Shown: in pieces, positions 1-7,709 of the stretch
Layout: each line of letters opens with the position of its first letter
How positions within the stretch are numbered: position 1 is the stretch's first letter
Assembly: GCA_900317565.1 (NCBI GenBank)
Contig: ONHI01000005.1
Span: forward strand, 1 to 41,111
DNA: 41,111 nt
Direction of reading: 5' to 3'
Source of the DNA: an uncultured Eubacteriales bacterium
GTDB lineage: Bacteria > Bacillota > Clostridia > Christensenellales > Aristaeellaceae
The notes under the pieces: generated by a model
The model's database searches: none
What the model saw: the letters and a program-made list of their open reading frames with translations, nothing else
Told to the model about the DNA's origin: nothing
Translations under genes and position numbers: made by a program

Positions 1-215
1 ACAAGGTGGGAAAGCGCATACTTTCCGCTGTAGACTCGCCGCTTTCCGGTGCCGGTCTCCAGCCGGGCCCTGCGCACCATCTCCTCCTGCACCTGCAGGA
101 AAAGGTCTCGCGGGATGATGGCTTCGTGGCTGTTCTCCACATAGTACTGCGGAACGATGCCCTTGTTGGCCACCAGCTTCTTATTTACCCTAAAACGTGC
201 TGTGGAACAAGGCAT
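1..215 (-). pseudogene. Large serine recombinase, C-terminal fragment
   Basis: Read on the minus strand, an open frame runs from an ATG at 215 off the left edge of the window. It contains [19 protein letters not shown], then a QVQEEMVRR helix and [15 protein letters not shown]. From family knowledge, this is the stretch between the recombinase domain and the zinc beta-ribbon in large serine recombinases of Firmicute transposons and prophages. The N-terminal catalytic resolvase domain (SSxxR serine, R residues) is absent: upstream of the ATG there is only repeat-bearing noncoding DNA. A GGAAG stretch precedes the ATG, but a protein starting here would lack the active site. I read it as the decayed 5'-truncated remnant of an integrated element. 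The remaining 3' part lies outside the window, so its exact extent is unknown. Confidence 0.72.
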
Positions 216-272
216 ATCTTCCTTAAATTCCCTTTATCACCCGTCAGTAAACTCATAGCCTCGACCTACCCC

Positions 273-347
273 AAATAGTAAAATCGTTTTCTCGCTTTGC
301 CCAAAATAGTAAAATCGTTGACCCGTTTTCTGAAATAGTAAAATCGT
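273..347. repeat. Three short direct repeats, possible IS21-type end
   Basis: The 15-mer AAATAGTAAAATCGT occurs at 273-287, 304-318 and 333-347, at intervals of 31 and 29 nt. Read on the minus strand the outermost copy begins near TGGCTACGATTTTACTA at 353. Elements of the IS21 family carry several internal copies of a transposase-binding repeat at each end and start with TG, so this looks like one such terminus. No istA or istB gene is visible here. The assignment is an inference; the repeats themselves are exact. Confidence 0.5.
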
Positions 348-470
348 AGCCACGCCCCTGCTCCTTGACCAGTTCCCTCAGACATAAAAAGAGGGCTCCC
401 ATCACACCGGGCACGCTCTGCTCCCGGTGACGGAAACCCCAGTAAATCAGGCTTTTTCAGCCCTTTTTCT
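348..470. other. Gap between IS remnant and rlmD
   Basis: No gene is seen. A 7-bp inverted repeat (CACCGGG 405-411 / CCCGGTG 423-429) lies in the middle. A small GGCT/AGCC hairpin near 451-464 sits just downstream of rlmD and could weakly end its transcript. The minus frame here is open for about 35 codons (YWGFRHREQSVPGVMGALF), which may be a shard of a mobile-element gene, but I do not recognise it. Confidence 0.35.
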
Positions 471-1826
471 TCAAGAATGTGTTAGTAGACAGACGGTCTC
501 GACGTGTCCCGTCCACGGGAACATATCCACCGGCTGGGCGTATTGCAGCGCGTAGCCCTGCTCGGAGAGGCGCTTGACGTCCCGGGCGAGGGTGGCGGGA
601 TTGCAGGAGACGTAGGCGATGCAGGGGATGCGGGCCCTGGCGAGGGCGTCCAGCAGCGCGGCGTCCGCGCCCTTGCGGGGCGGGTCGAGTATGGCGGCGT
701 CGAAGCGCTGCCCCCGGGCGAGCAGCCGGGGGATCTCCACGGCTGCGTCGCCGCAGATGAAGCGGGCCCTGTCGCCCAGGCCGTTGCGCCGGGCGTTGTC
801 CTTCGCGTTTTCGATGGCGGGGGCGACGATCTCTATGCCCGTGGCGTGCGTCGCCCAGCGGGCCGCCGCCAGCGTGATCGTACCCGCGCCGCAGTAGGCG
901 TCCAACACGCTCAGGCCGCAGTCGGGCCCGATCCCGGCGGCCTCCAGCGCCTGGGCGTACAGCACCTCGGTCTGGTCGGGGTTGACCTGGAAGAAGGATT
1001 GGGGGGAGACCCGGAATTCCAGCCCCAGCAGCGTCTCCTTCAGCGTGGCCTCGCCCCACAGCAGCGCGCAGCGCCCGTCCAGCGCGTGGGCGGGGCGGCG
1101 GTTCAGATGGCAGAAGTAGAGCGATTTCAGCTCCGGCAGCTCCGCCGCCAGGGCGGGGGAGAGGCGCTGCAGCCCGGCCTGCACCGGCGCGTCCGCGCAG
1201 AGCACGATCATCAGCTCGCCCGCGCGGTTGACGCGGGTCACGAGTCCCTTGATGTGGCTGGCGCAGTCGAGCGTCTCCAGACGCGCCGCCACGGCCCGCA
1301 GCGCCCGCACGCTCTCGGGGCGCTGGAGCAGGCAGTCCTCCAGCGGTATGACCTCCCGGCTGGACCGGGCGTAGGCCCCGATGACCATGCGCCCGTCCGA
1401 CCGGACGATGGGATATTCCGCCTTGTTGCGGGTGCGGTCCGGCGCGGCGCAGCCCAGCGTGGGCCGGACCTCGGCACCATGGATGCCGCCGATGCGTTCC
1501 AGCGCATCCGCGACGACCTGCCGCTTCAATTCCAGCGTGCGCCCGTAGCGCATGTGCCGCCCCTGGCAGCCGCCGCAGCGCCCCGCGTGGGGGCAGTCCG
1601 GGGCGACGCGGTCCGGCGAGGGCTCCAAAACAGCGCAAAGAAACGCCTCACAGAAGCGCACCTTGTCCTGTGTGATCGCGATGCGCACCCTTTCGCCGGG
1701 GATCGCGCCGGGCACGAAGACCGCGCGGCCGTCGGCCAACCGGCCGACCCCCTGCAGCTCCGAGCCCACGCCGGTGACGCATATCGCTTCCTCCGGCCCC
1801 GGCTGCCGGCGGATGTCGTTGCTCAT
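471..1826 (-). CDS. rlmD: 23S rRNA (uracil-C5)-methyltransferase, RlmD/RumA family
   Basis: A SAM-dependent RNA methyltransferase of 451 aa that places a methyl group on C5 of a uridine, most likely in 23S rRNA. A TRAM-type RNA-binding region fills about residues 12-65. The iron-sulfur ligands are C78, C84 and C87 (CPHAGRCGGC) with a probable fourth at C165. The SAM motif reads DAYCGAGTIT. Catalysis is marked by SCNPATLARD with nucleophile C408 and by the C-terminal HVET (E443). Length matches the family. The ATG overlaps the stop of the upstream 71-aa gene by 4 nt, so translation is probably coupled. Bacteria of this group can carry several paralogues (RlmCD, TrmFO-independent types), so the exact uridine modified (1939 or 747) cannot be settled from sequence alone. 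Confidence 0.92.
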   Translation of the reverse strand: MSNDIRRQPGPEEAICVTGVGSELQGVGRLADGRAVFVPGAIPGERVRIAITQDKVRFCEAFLCAVLEPSPDRVAPDCPHAGRCGGCQGRHMRYGRTLELKRQVVADALERIGGIHGAEVRPTLGCAAPDRTRNKAEYPIVRSDGRMVIGAYARSSREVIPLEDCLLQRPESVRALRAVAARLETLDCASHIKGLVTRVNRAGELMIVLCADAPVQAGLQRLSPALAAELPELKSLYFCHLNRRPAHALDGRCALLWGEATLKETLLGLEFRVSPQSFFQVNPDQTEVLYAQALEAAGIGPDCGLSVLDAYCGAGTITLAAARWATHATGIEIVAPAIENAKDNARRNGLGDRARFICGDAAVEIPRLLARGQRFDAAILDPPRKGADAALLDALARARIPCIAYVSCNPATLARDVKRLSEQGYALQYAQPVDMFPWTGHVETVCLLTHS

Positions 1827-2038
1827 AATCCCTGCTCCATCAGGTACAGGCGAGCCTCCTCGGCCTCGGATTCCAGGGCCTTGACCTCGATGTCCTCGCC
1901 CTGGGACTCTTCCGGATCGAGCCGCTTCCTGTCGATCATGAAGCCGGCCTCGCGCAGCAGGTCCTCGATCTGCCGGGCCTGCCGCTCGCCCCGCGCGATG
2001 TATATGACGCGCCAGAGCGCCGCGTGATTGGACCGCAT
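1823..2038 (-). CDS. Small conserved protein, DUF2007-like signal-transducing type
   Basis: A 71-aa acidic protein starting MRSNHAALWRVIYIARG and ending LYLMEQGL. It has the alternating beta-alpha-beta layout of a small ferredoxin-like fold: WRVIYIA strand, helix RQARQIEDLLREAG, strand FMIDRKRL, strand DIEVKALESEAEEARLYL. Similar short proteins in clostridia act as putative signal-transducing (DUF2007-like) proteins and are sometimes mislabelled glutamate decarboxylase; no catalytic motif supports that name. A longer open frame extends upstream to 2209, but the ATG at 2038 has a good GGAAGGTGG site and lies just downstream of the promoter at 2070-2098, so I chose it. It is first in a two-gene operon with rlmD (4-nt overlap). 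Function unknown. Confidence 0.75.
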   Translation of the reverse strand: MRSNHAALWRVIYIARGERQARQIEDLLREAGFMIDRKRLDPEESQGEDIEVKALESEAEEARLYLMEQGL

Positions 2039-2069
2039 GAGGTTCACCACCTTCCAGAATGTTATGCCC

Positions 2070-2098
2070 ATTATATATCCAATGGGCCGGGAAGTCAA
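2070..2098 (-). promoter_or_regulatory. Sigma-A promoter for the rlmD operon
   Basis: On the minus strand the -35 box is TTGACT (2098-2093) and the -10 box is TATAAT (2075-2070), separated by 17 nt. The transcript would start near 2063, about 25 nt ahead of the ATG at 2038. Confidence 0.8.
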
Positions 2099-2181
2099 CA
2101 AAAACCGCGCCAAATCGGCCTTTTCGGGGCCTATCGACGGCGCGGATCGTGGAAGTTTACGGGAAAATCTTGCGAAACCGG

Positions 2182-2210
2182 TTGACCGTGTTTCTATTCT
2201 ATTGTACAAT
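2182..2210 (+). promoter_or_regulatory. Sigma-A promoter for the glycan export operon
   Basis: TTGACC at 2182-2187 and TACAAT at 2205-2210 with a 17-nt spacer. It lies about 70 nt ahead of the TTG start at 2281 and diverges from the rlmD promoter. Confidence 0.75.
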
Positions 2211-2280
2211 TAAAGAGGATAATCAGGCGCGTTTGCGCGTCGTTTCCCGGCTCAAGGGAGCGCAGAAGGGTAGGAGAGTA

Positions 2281-3063
2281 TTGATTACAAGGACGGACAA
2301 ACGGCGAAACCACAAATACATGTCCCTGGTCAGCGAGCTGATCAAGCGGGACCTGCGGCTGAAGTACAGGCGCAGCTTTTTGGGCTACCTGTGGAGCCTG
2401 CTGAACCCGCTGCTGATGATGACGGTCATGGTGGTCGTGTTTTCCTATATGTTCCGGTTCGACATCGAAAACTATGCGCTGTATCTGATCTGCGGCCAGA
2501 CGATGTTCAACTTCTTCAACGAATCCACCAGCAAGGCCATGTTCGCGATCATCGACAACGGCATGCTGATCAAGAAGATCTATATCCCGAAGTACATATT
2601 CCCCATATCGCGGGTGCTGTCCTGCTTCGTGACCACGTCCTTCAGCCTGATGGCCATCGTGATCGTGATGCTGGTCACGCGGGTGCGCTTTCACGTGTCC
2701 ATATTGATCTTCTGGATACCGCTGATCTACCTGCTGGTGTTCTCCTGCGGCGTGGGCATGATCCTGTCGGCGCTGTCGGTGAAGTTCCGGGATGTGACCC
2801 ACCTGTACGGCGTGCTGATGATGGTGCTGATGTACGCCACGCCCATATTCTATCCCATCAGCGCCGTGCCGGCCAAGGTGGCGTGGTTCATCGGGAAAAA
2901 CCCGCTGCACATATTCATCAACCTGTTCCGGGAGCTGGTGCTCTACGGCACCGTGCCCCCGCTGCGCACCTGGATCATCGGCGCGGGCATCGCGGCGGCC
3001 ATGTTTGCCCTGGGCGCGTGGGTCTTCAGCAAGATGCAGGACGATTTCATCTATTATATCTGA
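2281..3063 (+). CDS. ABC-2 type polysaccharide exporter, permease (Wzm type)
   Basis: A 260-aa integral membrane protein, the transmembrane half of an ABC exporter for polysaccharides (Wzm, TagG, RfbA). The N-terminal amphipathic stretch SLVSELIKRDLRLKYRRSFLGYLWSLLNP is the signature of ABC-2 glycan exporters. About six hydrophobic segments follow, the first being MMTVMVVVFSYMF, and near the C-terminus there is YATPIFYPISAVP. Length is typical. I chose TTG at 2281 because AGGAG sits 4-9 nt upstream; the open frame extends further but has no ribosome site, and an ATG at 2322 would cut into the conserved N-terminus. The ATPase gene follows 18 nt later. Substrate is probably the glycan built by the glycosyltransferase at 3847, exported as a lipid-linked polymer. 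Confidence 0.88.
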   Translation: MITRTDKRRNHKYMSLVSELIKRDLRLKYRRSFLGYLWSLLNPLLMMTVMVVVFSYMFRFDIENYALYLICGQTMFNFFNESTSKAMFAIIDNGMLIKKIYIPKYIFPISRVLSCFVTTSFSLMAIVIVMLVTRVRFHVSILIFWIPLIYLLVFSCGVGMILSALSVKFRDVTHLYGVLMMVLMYATPIFYPISAVPAKVAWFIGKNPLHIFINLFRELVLYGTVPPLRTWIIGAGIAAAMFALGAWVFSKMQDDFIYYI

Positions 3064-3081
3064 TTGTACCGGAGTGAGCCA

Positions 3082-3822
3082 ATGAGCAATATCATCGAGG
3101 CCAGGGACGTATCGATGCGCTTCATCATGGAGCGCGACAAGACCGACACGATCAAGGAATACATCCTGAAGATGGTCCAGCGCAACCTGAAATTTTCAGA
3201 GTTCTACGCGCTGAAGGGCGTCAGCTTTGGCATCCAGAAGGGCGAATCCGTGGCGCTGATCGGCGCGAACGGCAGCGGCAAGAGCACGATGCTGAAGATC
3301 ATCGCCGGGGTCATGCGGCCCACCAGGGGCAGCGTCAGCGTGGAGGGCACCATCGCGCCGCTGATCGAGCTGGGCGCGGGCTTTGACGGCGACCTCACCG
3401 CCCGGGAGAATGTGTTCCTCAACGGCGCGCTGCTGGGCCACGACCGCCGGGAGATGGAGCGCAACTTCCAGCAGATCGTGGAATTTTCAGAGCTGGGCAA
3501 TTTCATCGACGTGCCGGTGCGCAGCTATTCCTCCGGCATGGTCGCCCGCCTGGGCTTCGCCATCGCCACCCAGGTGGAGGCGGACATACTGGTGGTGGAC
3601 GAGATACTCTCCGTCGGCGATTACAGCTTCCAGCAGAAGTGCCACCGCCGCATGGAGGAGATGCTGGCGCAGGGCTCGACGCTGCTGTTCGTGTCCCACG
3701 ACGCGGAACAGGTGAAGCGGCTGTGCAAGCGCGCCATCTGGCTGGATCACGGCAATATCGTGCAGGACGGCCCGTCCGGGCCCGTGTGCGACGCCTACCT
3801 CGCCAGCCAGGCGAACCGATGA
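3082..3822 (+). CDS. ABC polysaccharide exporter, ATPase (Wzt/TagH type)
   Basis: A 246-aa nucleotide-binding subunit that powers the permease encoded just upstream. Walker A is GANGSGKST (residues 61-69), the signature is YSSGM at about 149-153 and Walker B is ADILVVDEIL; the switch histidine follows in FVSHD. The N-terminal block IKEYILKMVQRNLKFSEFYALKGVSF before Walker A is typical of Wzt/TagH/RfbE proteins. There is no C-terminal carbohydrate-binding domain as in E. coli O9a Wzt, so chain-end recognition is not expected. The ATG at 3082 follows CGGAG at a normal distance; an in-frame ATG at 3064 is less well placed. Confidence 0.9.
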   Translation: MSNIIEARDVSMRFIMERDKTDTIKEYILKMVQRNLKFSEFYALKGVSFGIQKGESVALIGANGSGKSTMLKIIAGVMRPTRGSVSVEGTIAPLIELGAGFDGDLTARENVFLNGALLGHDRREMERNFQQIVEFSELGNFIDVPVRSYSSGMVARLGFAIATQVEADILVVDEILSVGDYSFQQKCHRRMEEMLAQGSTLLFVSHDAEQVKRLCKRAIWLDHGNIVQDGPSGPVCDAYLASQANR

Positions 3823-3846
3823 CCGAAAAAGGAGCAGGTGACATAG

Positions 3847-5706
3847 ATGATCCTACAGAGATTGCAGTTTCCGAATTTTGACACGTGCTCTTGCTATGAG
3901 ATGTACTTCCGGACGGTGGAATCGCCGCAGTATGTCGCGCCGGATTCGCCGCCCCCGCTGTCGCGCCTGGAGGAGTACATCCCCCAGCGGGCCTATTACG
4001 ACGCCGGGGAAAAGGCCGTGCACGCGGCGAGCTGGCAGCATCTGGGCTTCGACACCTATTTCAACGATTTCTCCATCGGCAAGTGGCGCATGTACACCTG
4101 CCTGGACAACCTGAAGCTGCATCTGGAGCTGAAGGGCAGCTTCGTGGTGCGATTGATGCACAAGTACATCATGAACACCGAATACTTCTCCAACACCTTC
4201 GCGGAGCAGGTCTGCCGCTGCGACGAACGCCAGGCCTTCGAGTTCGTCATTCCCTGCGACGCCTGGGACCGGGGCATGGTCTGCTTCAGCCTGGAGGCGC
4301 TGGAGTGCGCGGACAACGTGTGCTACGGCGGCTGGTACGAGACCGACGTGGACGAGGAAAAGCTGAACCCGGTGAACATCGCCATCGACATATGCACCTT
4401 CCGCCGGGAGAGCTTCGTGGAGCGCAACGTGGCGCTGCTCAAGCGGGAGCTCATCGAGAATCCGGATAGCCCCGTCTGCGGGCATCTGGACGTGTTCATC
4501 TCCGACAACGGCCAGACGCTGGACGCGAAGAAGCTCATGAGCGACAGGGTGCACGTCTTCCCCAACAAGAACGTCGGCGGCGCAGGCGGCTTCACCCGGG
4601 GCATGATCGAGGTCATGAACATGCGCCCGAAGCGCAGCTTCAGCCACGTGCTGGTGATGGACGACGACGTGCTGATCAACCCGGACGCGCTGGTGCGCAC
4701 CTACCGGCTGCTGCAATTTCTGAAGCCGGAGCACGCGGGCAAAACCATCGCCGGCGCGATGCTGCGGCTGGACAACCGCTCCATACAGCACGAGTGCGGC
4801 GGCTGGTGGGACGGCAATTACGTGCACGCCTGCAAGATGCACCTGGAGCTGACGAAGCTGGAGTATGTGCTGCGCAACGACACCCAGGATTCGCCGAACT
4901 ACAACGCCTGGTGGTACAGCTGCATACCGATGTCCAAGATCAACGACGCCAACCTGCCGCTGCCCATATTCATACGCTACGACGACGTGGAATTCGGCCT
5001 GCGCACCGGCAGCGACATACTGTCCCTGAACGGCATCTGCCTGTGGCACGAGCCCTTTGAATACAAGTATTCGGCCAGCATGGAATACTATCACATGCGC
5101 AACGCGCTGATCGTGAACGCCTTCCATCGCCCCGGCTACGACGCCAAGGCCGCCATCGGCCACCTGCGCCAGATGGTCAAGGGCAACCTGGGCCGCTATC
5201 GCTACGACAACTGCGACCTGGTCTTCCGGGGCGTGGAGGACTTCTGCAAGGGACCGGAGTTCCTGCTGAACACCGACGGCGAGGCCCTGCACAAGGAGAT
5301 CATGGCCGCGGCGGTGAAGATGCAGCCGCTGCAGGCGCTGCCGGTGCAGTTCGACGAGGGCGTGTACCTTCGCAGCATGAAGAAGGAGCGCATCCGCTGG
5401 AAGCTGGTGCGGTACCTGACGCTGAACAAGCACCTGCTGCCCCGGCGCGGCACCGGCGTGGTGGACGCCTCGCTGAACGGCACGAAGGACTTCGCGGGCA
5501 AGCACCGGGTGCTGAATTACGACGTCGCCGGCGGGCGGGGCTTCGTCACCGAGTACAACGGCGCGAAGGTCCGCGAGGTGATGCGCAAGATGCGCAAGGC
5601 GGAAAAGCTGCTGAAGCAGAAGCACGCCGAGGCCTGCGAGGCCTATCGCCAGGCCCAGGGCACGCTGACGTCCCGGGAATTCTGGGACAGGTACCTGGGG
5701 CTGTAA
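3847..5706 (+). CDS. GlfT2-like galactofuranosyltransferase (GT2)
   Basis: A 619-aa cytoplasmic or membrane-associated glycosyltransferase resembling mycobacterial GlfT2, which polymerises galactofuranose from UDP-Galf. An N-terminal beta-rich domain (about residues 1-190) precedes a GT-A fold. The donor-binding loop reads FPNKNVGGAGGFTRGM. The metal-binding triad is D272-D273-D274 in VMDDDVLINPDAL. Probable acceptor and catalytic residues are D379-D380 (FIRYDDVEFGLR) and H401 (LWHEPFEYKYS). A helical C-terminal domain follows and ends in a lysine-rich helix (MRKAEKLLKQKHAEA). Length is close to GlfT2 (about 637). The ATG at 3847 follows GGAGCAGG, 24 nt after the ATPase stop. No UDP-galactopyranose mutase (glf) is in the window, so Galf as the sugar is inferred from family only; rhamnose- or other-furanose-specific relatives are possible. 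Confidence 0.82.
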   Translation: MILQRLQFPNFDTCSCYEMYFRTVESPQYVAPDSPPPLSRLEEYIPQRAYYDAGEKAVHAASWQHLGFDTYFNDFSIGKWRMYTCLDNLKLHLELKGSFVVRLMHKYIMNTEYFSNTFAEQVCRCDERQAFEFVIPCDAWDRGMVCFSLEALECADNVCYGGWYETDVDEEKLNPVNIAIDICTFRRESFVERNVALLKRELIENPDSPVCGHLDVFISDNGQTLDAKKLMSDRVHVFPNKNVGGAGGFTRGMIEVMNMRPKRSFSHVLVMDDDVLINPDALVRTYRLLQFLKPEHAGKTIAGAMLRLDNRSIQHECGGWWDGNYVHACKMHLELTKLEYVLRNDTQDSPNYNAWWYSCIPMSKINDANLPLPIFIRYDDVEFGLRTGSDILSLNGICLWHEPFEYKYSASMEYYHMRNALIVNAFHRPGYDAKAAIGHLRQMVKGNLGRYRYDNCDLVFRGVEDFCKGPEFLLNTDGEALHKEIMAAAVKMQPLQALPVQFDEGVYLRSMKKERIRWKLVRYLTLNKHLLPRRGTGVVDASLNGTKDFAGKHRVLNYDVAGGRGFVTEYNGAKVREVMRKMRKAEKLLKQKHAEACEAYRQAQGTLTSREFWDRYLGL

Positions 5707-5753
5707 ATACAAATCCGACGCGGGACTGTCCGATGCGTTGGGGCGCTTCGCTA

Positions 5754-5815
5754 ATCGCCGTAGGGGCGGCATAAATGCCGCCCGCGGACGCCATTTATGG
5801 CGTCCCTACGGAACG
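5754..5815. repeat. Intergenic inverted-repeat element, copy A
   Basis: Between the glycosyltransferase and the beta-helix gene there is a nested dyad: GGGCGGC/GCCGCCC around ATAAAT, followed by GGACGCCATTTATGGCGTCC, all enclosed by CGTAGGG at the left and CCCTACG at the right. Its first 15 nt (ATCGCCGTAGGGGCG) recur exactly at 32443-32457. It looks like a small dispersed, palindromic, non-coding repeat. Confidence 0.6.
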
Positions 5816-5866
5816 TTTGAGGTGTCCGACATCGATTGGAAGGTCCTGCTTCGATCAGGAGTTGCT

Positions 5867-7651
5867 ATGGAAAACAAGAACAGGCTGATCGCCCTCACGC
5901 TGGCGGCCTACGCATGCCTTTCGATCATCATCGTGCTGGCGGTCTATCGCGGGCCCCAGGCGGCAACCCAGGCGGCGGAGACCGCGCAGGCCGATGCCGC
6001 GCCGGTTGCCCAGACCCCCAGGGAGGCGCTGGCCCGGCTGCTGGAGGGCGAGACCGACTATGCGCTGGCCCGGGAAATTGCGGTGGAGGACCTGCAGCCG
6101 GGGGACGACCTGCGCATGGCGGACCGCTTCTCTGACCTGCCCGCGCTGGAGCGCATGGGCGAGGACGAGCGCGCGGCGCTGGTGGACGGCACCCAGGCGG
6201 TGCGCCGGGTCTCAGCGCTGGGCGCGGACCCGGAGGACTTCCAGCGCCCGGAGCTGTACCGCAAGGCGCTGCGGGCCTATGTGAACGCCTGCCTGGCGGA
6301 TATCGCGTCGAAGGCGAAGCGCGAGCTTGTATACGACGGGGAGAGCCTCTCCGGGCTGAACGAATTTATGGCGGCGCTGAACGGCCAACCCGCCCGCGTG
6401 GCGGTCACCGCGGAGGCGCTGGAGATGGACGAGACGCTGTACGTTCCCACCGGGATCCTGCTCGAGGGCAACGGCGCGCGGCTCGTTCCGGGCGAGGCGA
6501 CGCTGGTCAAGGCCATCGTGCTGGACGGGCCGGAGAACTGCGCCGTGAACGGCCTGGTGATCGAGGGCGGCTGCGACTACGGCATCTACGTCAAGAACGC
6601 CCACGGCTTCCAACTGCGGGGCAACGCCGTGTCCGGCGCGACCTACAAGGGCATCGTGGTGATGGGCGATTGCGACCGCTTCGCCATCGCGGACAACGAC
6701 GTGCATGAGAACCTGAACGGTGGCATCTTCCTGAACGGGAATATCTCCCTGGGCCTGATCGAGGACAACCGCGTGGTGGACAACAGCGGCGCGCGGAACC
6801 TGACGGCGGGCATCGTGCTGTGCAGCATGGAGATCAAGGACATCGATACGGCCTACAATCCCTTCGAGGACGAGCTGCTGTGCGACATCACCGCCTCGCC
6901 CCACAAGCTGTCGGTGTGCGGCAATGTGGTGCTGGACAACCATTCCTCCGGCATCTATTCCGAGTCGGGCTACATGAACTACTTCGTGGAGAACCGCATC
7001 TGCGGCAATGAGAAGGAGGGCATGTGCCTGGACTACGGCTCCTTCGGCAATTACATCGCCCTGAACACCGTGCAGGCCAACGGCGGCCGCAACCGCATGA
7101 GCGACGAGGACCTGGAGGCCGACTTCGTGCTGGCCATCGGGCGGCTGGAGGACGGCTCCTCCCCGGCAAAGCTGCCGGGCATATCGCTGGACAACACCAG
7201 CTACAACACGCTGTACGGCAACATCGTCACCGGGAACTACGGCAGCGGCATCAAGGCCGTGCGCTCGGCCTATCGCAACCTGCTGCTGCGCAACCAGGTT
7301 TCGGACAACAACGCAGGCGTCAGCGAGACCTTCCACTTCTACGGCATCGAGCTGGCCACGGACATGAACGCCGACGAGGCCGTGCAGGGCCTGGACTTCA
7401 CGCCCTGCTATGAGAACATCGTCGCGTGGAACGTGGTCAGCGGCCCGCACTACGCTGGGGCGTTCATCGGCGAGCAGGGCTATGTGAACGACTTCATCGG
7501 GAACGTGTTCGAGGGCTGCGATCCCTGGTCGATGGAGTGCCTCAGCGACAGGGAGAACGCCACGCTGAACAACCTGTCCACGGTGCACAGCCGGGGCATC
7601 GCGCTGTCATCGTCCGCATCGATCCGCCTGCCCGAATCGGTGGGGAAATAG
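5867..7651 (+). CDS. Membrane-anchored right-handed beta-helix protein
   Basis: A 594-aa protein with a short N-terminal hydrophobic segment (LIALTLAAYACLSIIIVLAVY, residues 7-27, signal anchor or uncleaved signal) and an extracellular body. From about residue 190 it is built of repeated 20-25 residue coils rich in asparagine, glycine and short beta strands, for example GIYVKNAHGFQLRGNAVSG and GIFLNGNISLGLIEDNRVVDNSG. That is the pattern of the parallel beta-helix (PbH1/NosD-like) fold used by polysaccharide lyases, epimerases and glycan-binding proteins. No catalytic set can be assigned by eye. The ATG at 5867 follows AGGAG; the frame is open further upstream through a repeat, which is not coding. 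It closes the glycan export locus and may trim, modify or hold the exported polymer. Confidence 0.75.
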   Translation: MENKNRLIALTLAAYACLSIIIVLAVYRGPQAATQAAETAQADAAPVAQTPREALARLLEGETDYALAREIAVEDLQPGDDLRMADRFSDLPALERMGEDERAALVDGTQAVRRVSALGADPEDFQRPELYRKALRAYVNACLADIASKAKRELVYDGESLSGLNEFMAALNGQPARVAVTAEALEMDETLYVPTGILLEGNGARLVPGEATLVKAIVLDGPENCAVNGLVIEGGCDYGIYVKNAHGFQLRGNAVSGATYKGIVVMGDCDRFAIADNDVHENLNGGIFLNGNISLGLIEDNRVVDNSGARNLTAGIVLCSMEIKDIDTAYNPFEDELLCDITASPHKLSVCGNVVLDNHSSGIYSESGYMNYFVENRICGNEKEGMCLDYGSFGNYIALNTVQANGGRNRMSDEDLEADFVLAIGRLEDGSSPAKLPGISLDNTSYNTLYGNIVTGNYGSGIKAVRSAYRNLLLRNQVSDNNAGVSETFHFYGIELATDMNADEAVQGLDFTPCYENIVAWNVVSGPHYAGAFIGEQGYVNDFIGNVFEGCDPWSMECLSDRENATLNNLSTVHSRGIALSSSASIRLPESVGK

Positions 7652-7656
7652 AAGGG

Positions 7657-7698
7657 CATGCTAAACGGGCCGCGAACGTTCGCGGCCCGTTTAGCATG
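7657..7698. terminator. Perfect 42-bp palindrome between convergent genes
   Basis: Two perfect 21-nt arms meet with no spacer at AAC|GTT. The palindrome lies 5 nt after the beta-helix stop and 11 nt after the end of the peroxiredoxin gene on the other strand. It would form a long G+C-rich hairpin in either transcript, so I call it a bidirectional terminator. Neither side has a clear T-run. Confidence 0.7.
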
Positions 7699-7709
7699 GA
7701 AAAATGGGC

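Noticed and set aside
273-347. Possible CRISPR array from three evenly spaced repeats
   Set aside because: Repeats are only 15 nt, spacers are 14-16 nt, there are three copies and no cas gene is near. An IS-end repeat set fits better.
1823-2038. Glutamate decarboxylase, a name used for some small relatives of the 71-aa protein
   Set aside because: The protein is far too short, with no pyridoxal-phosphate lysine motif.
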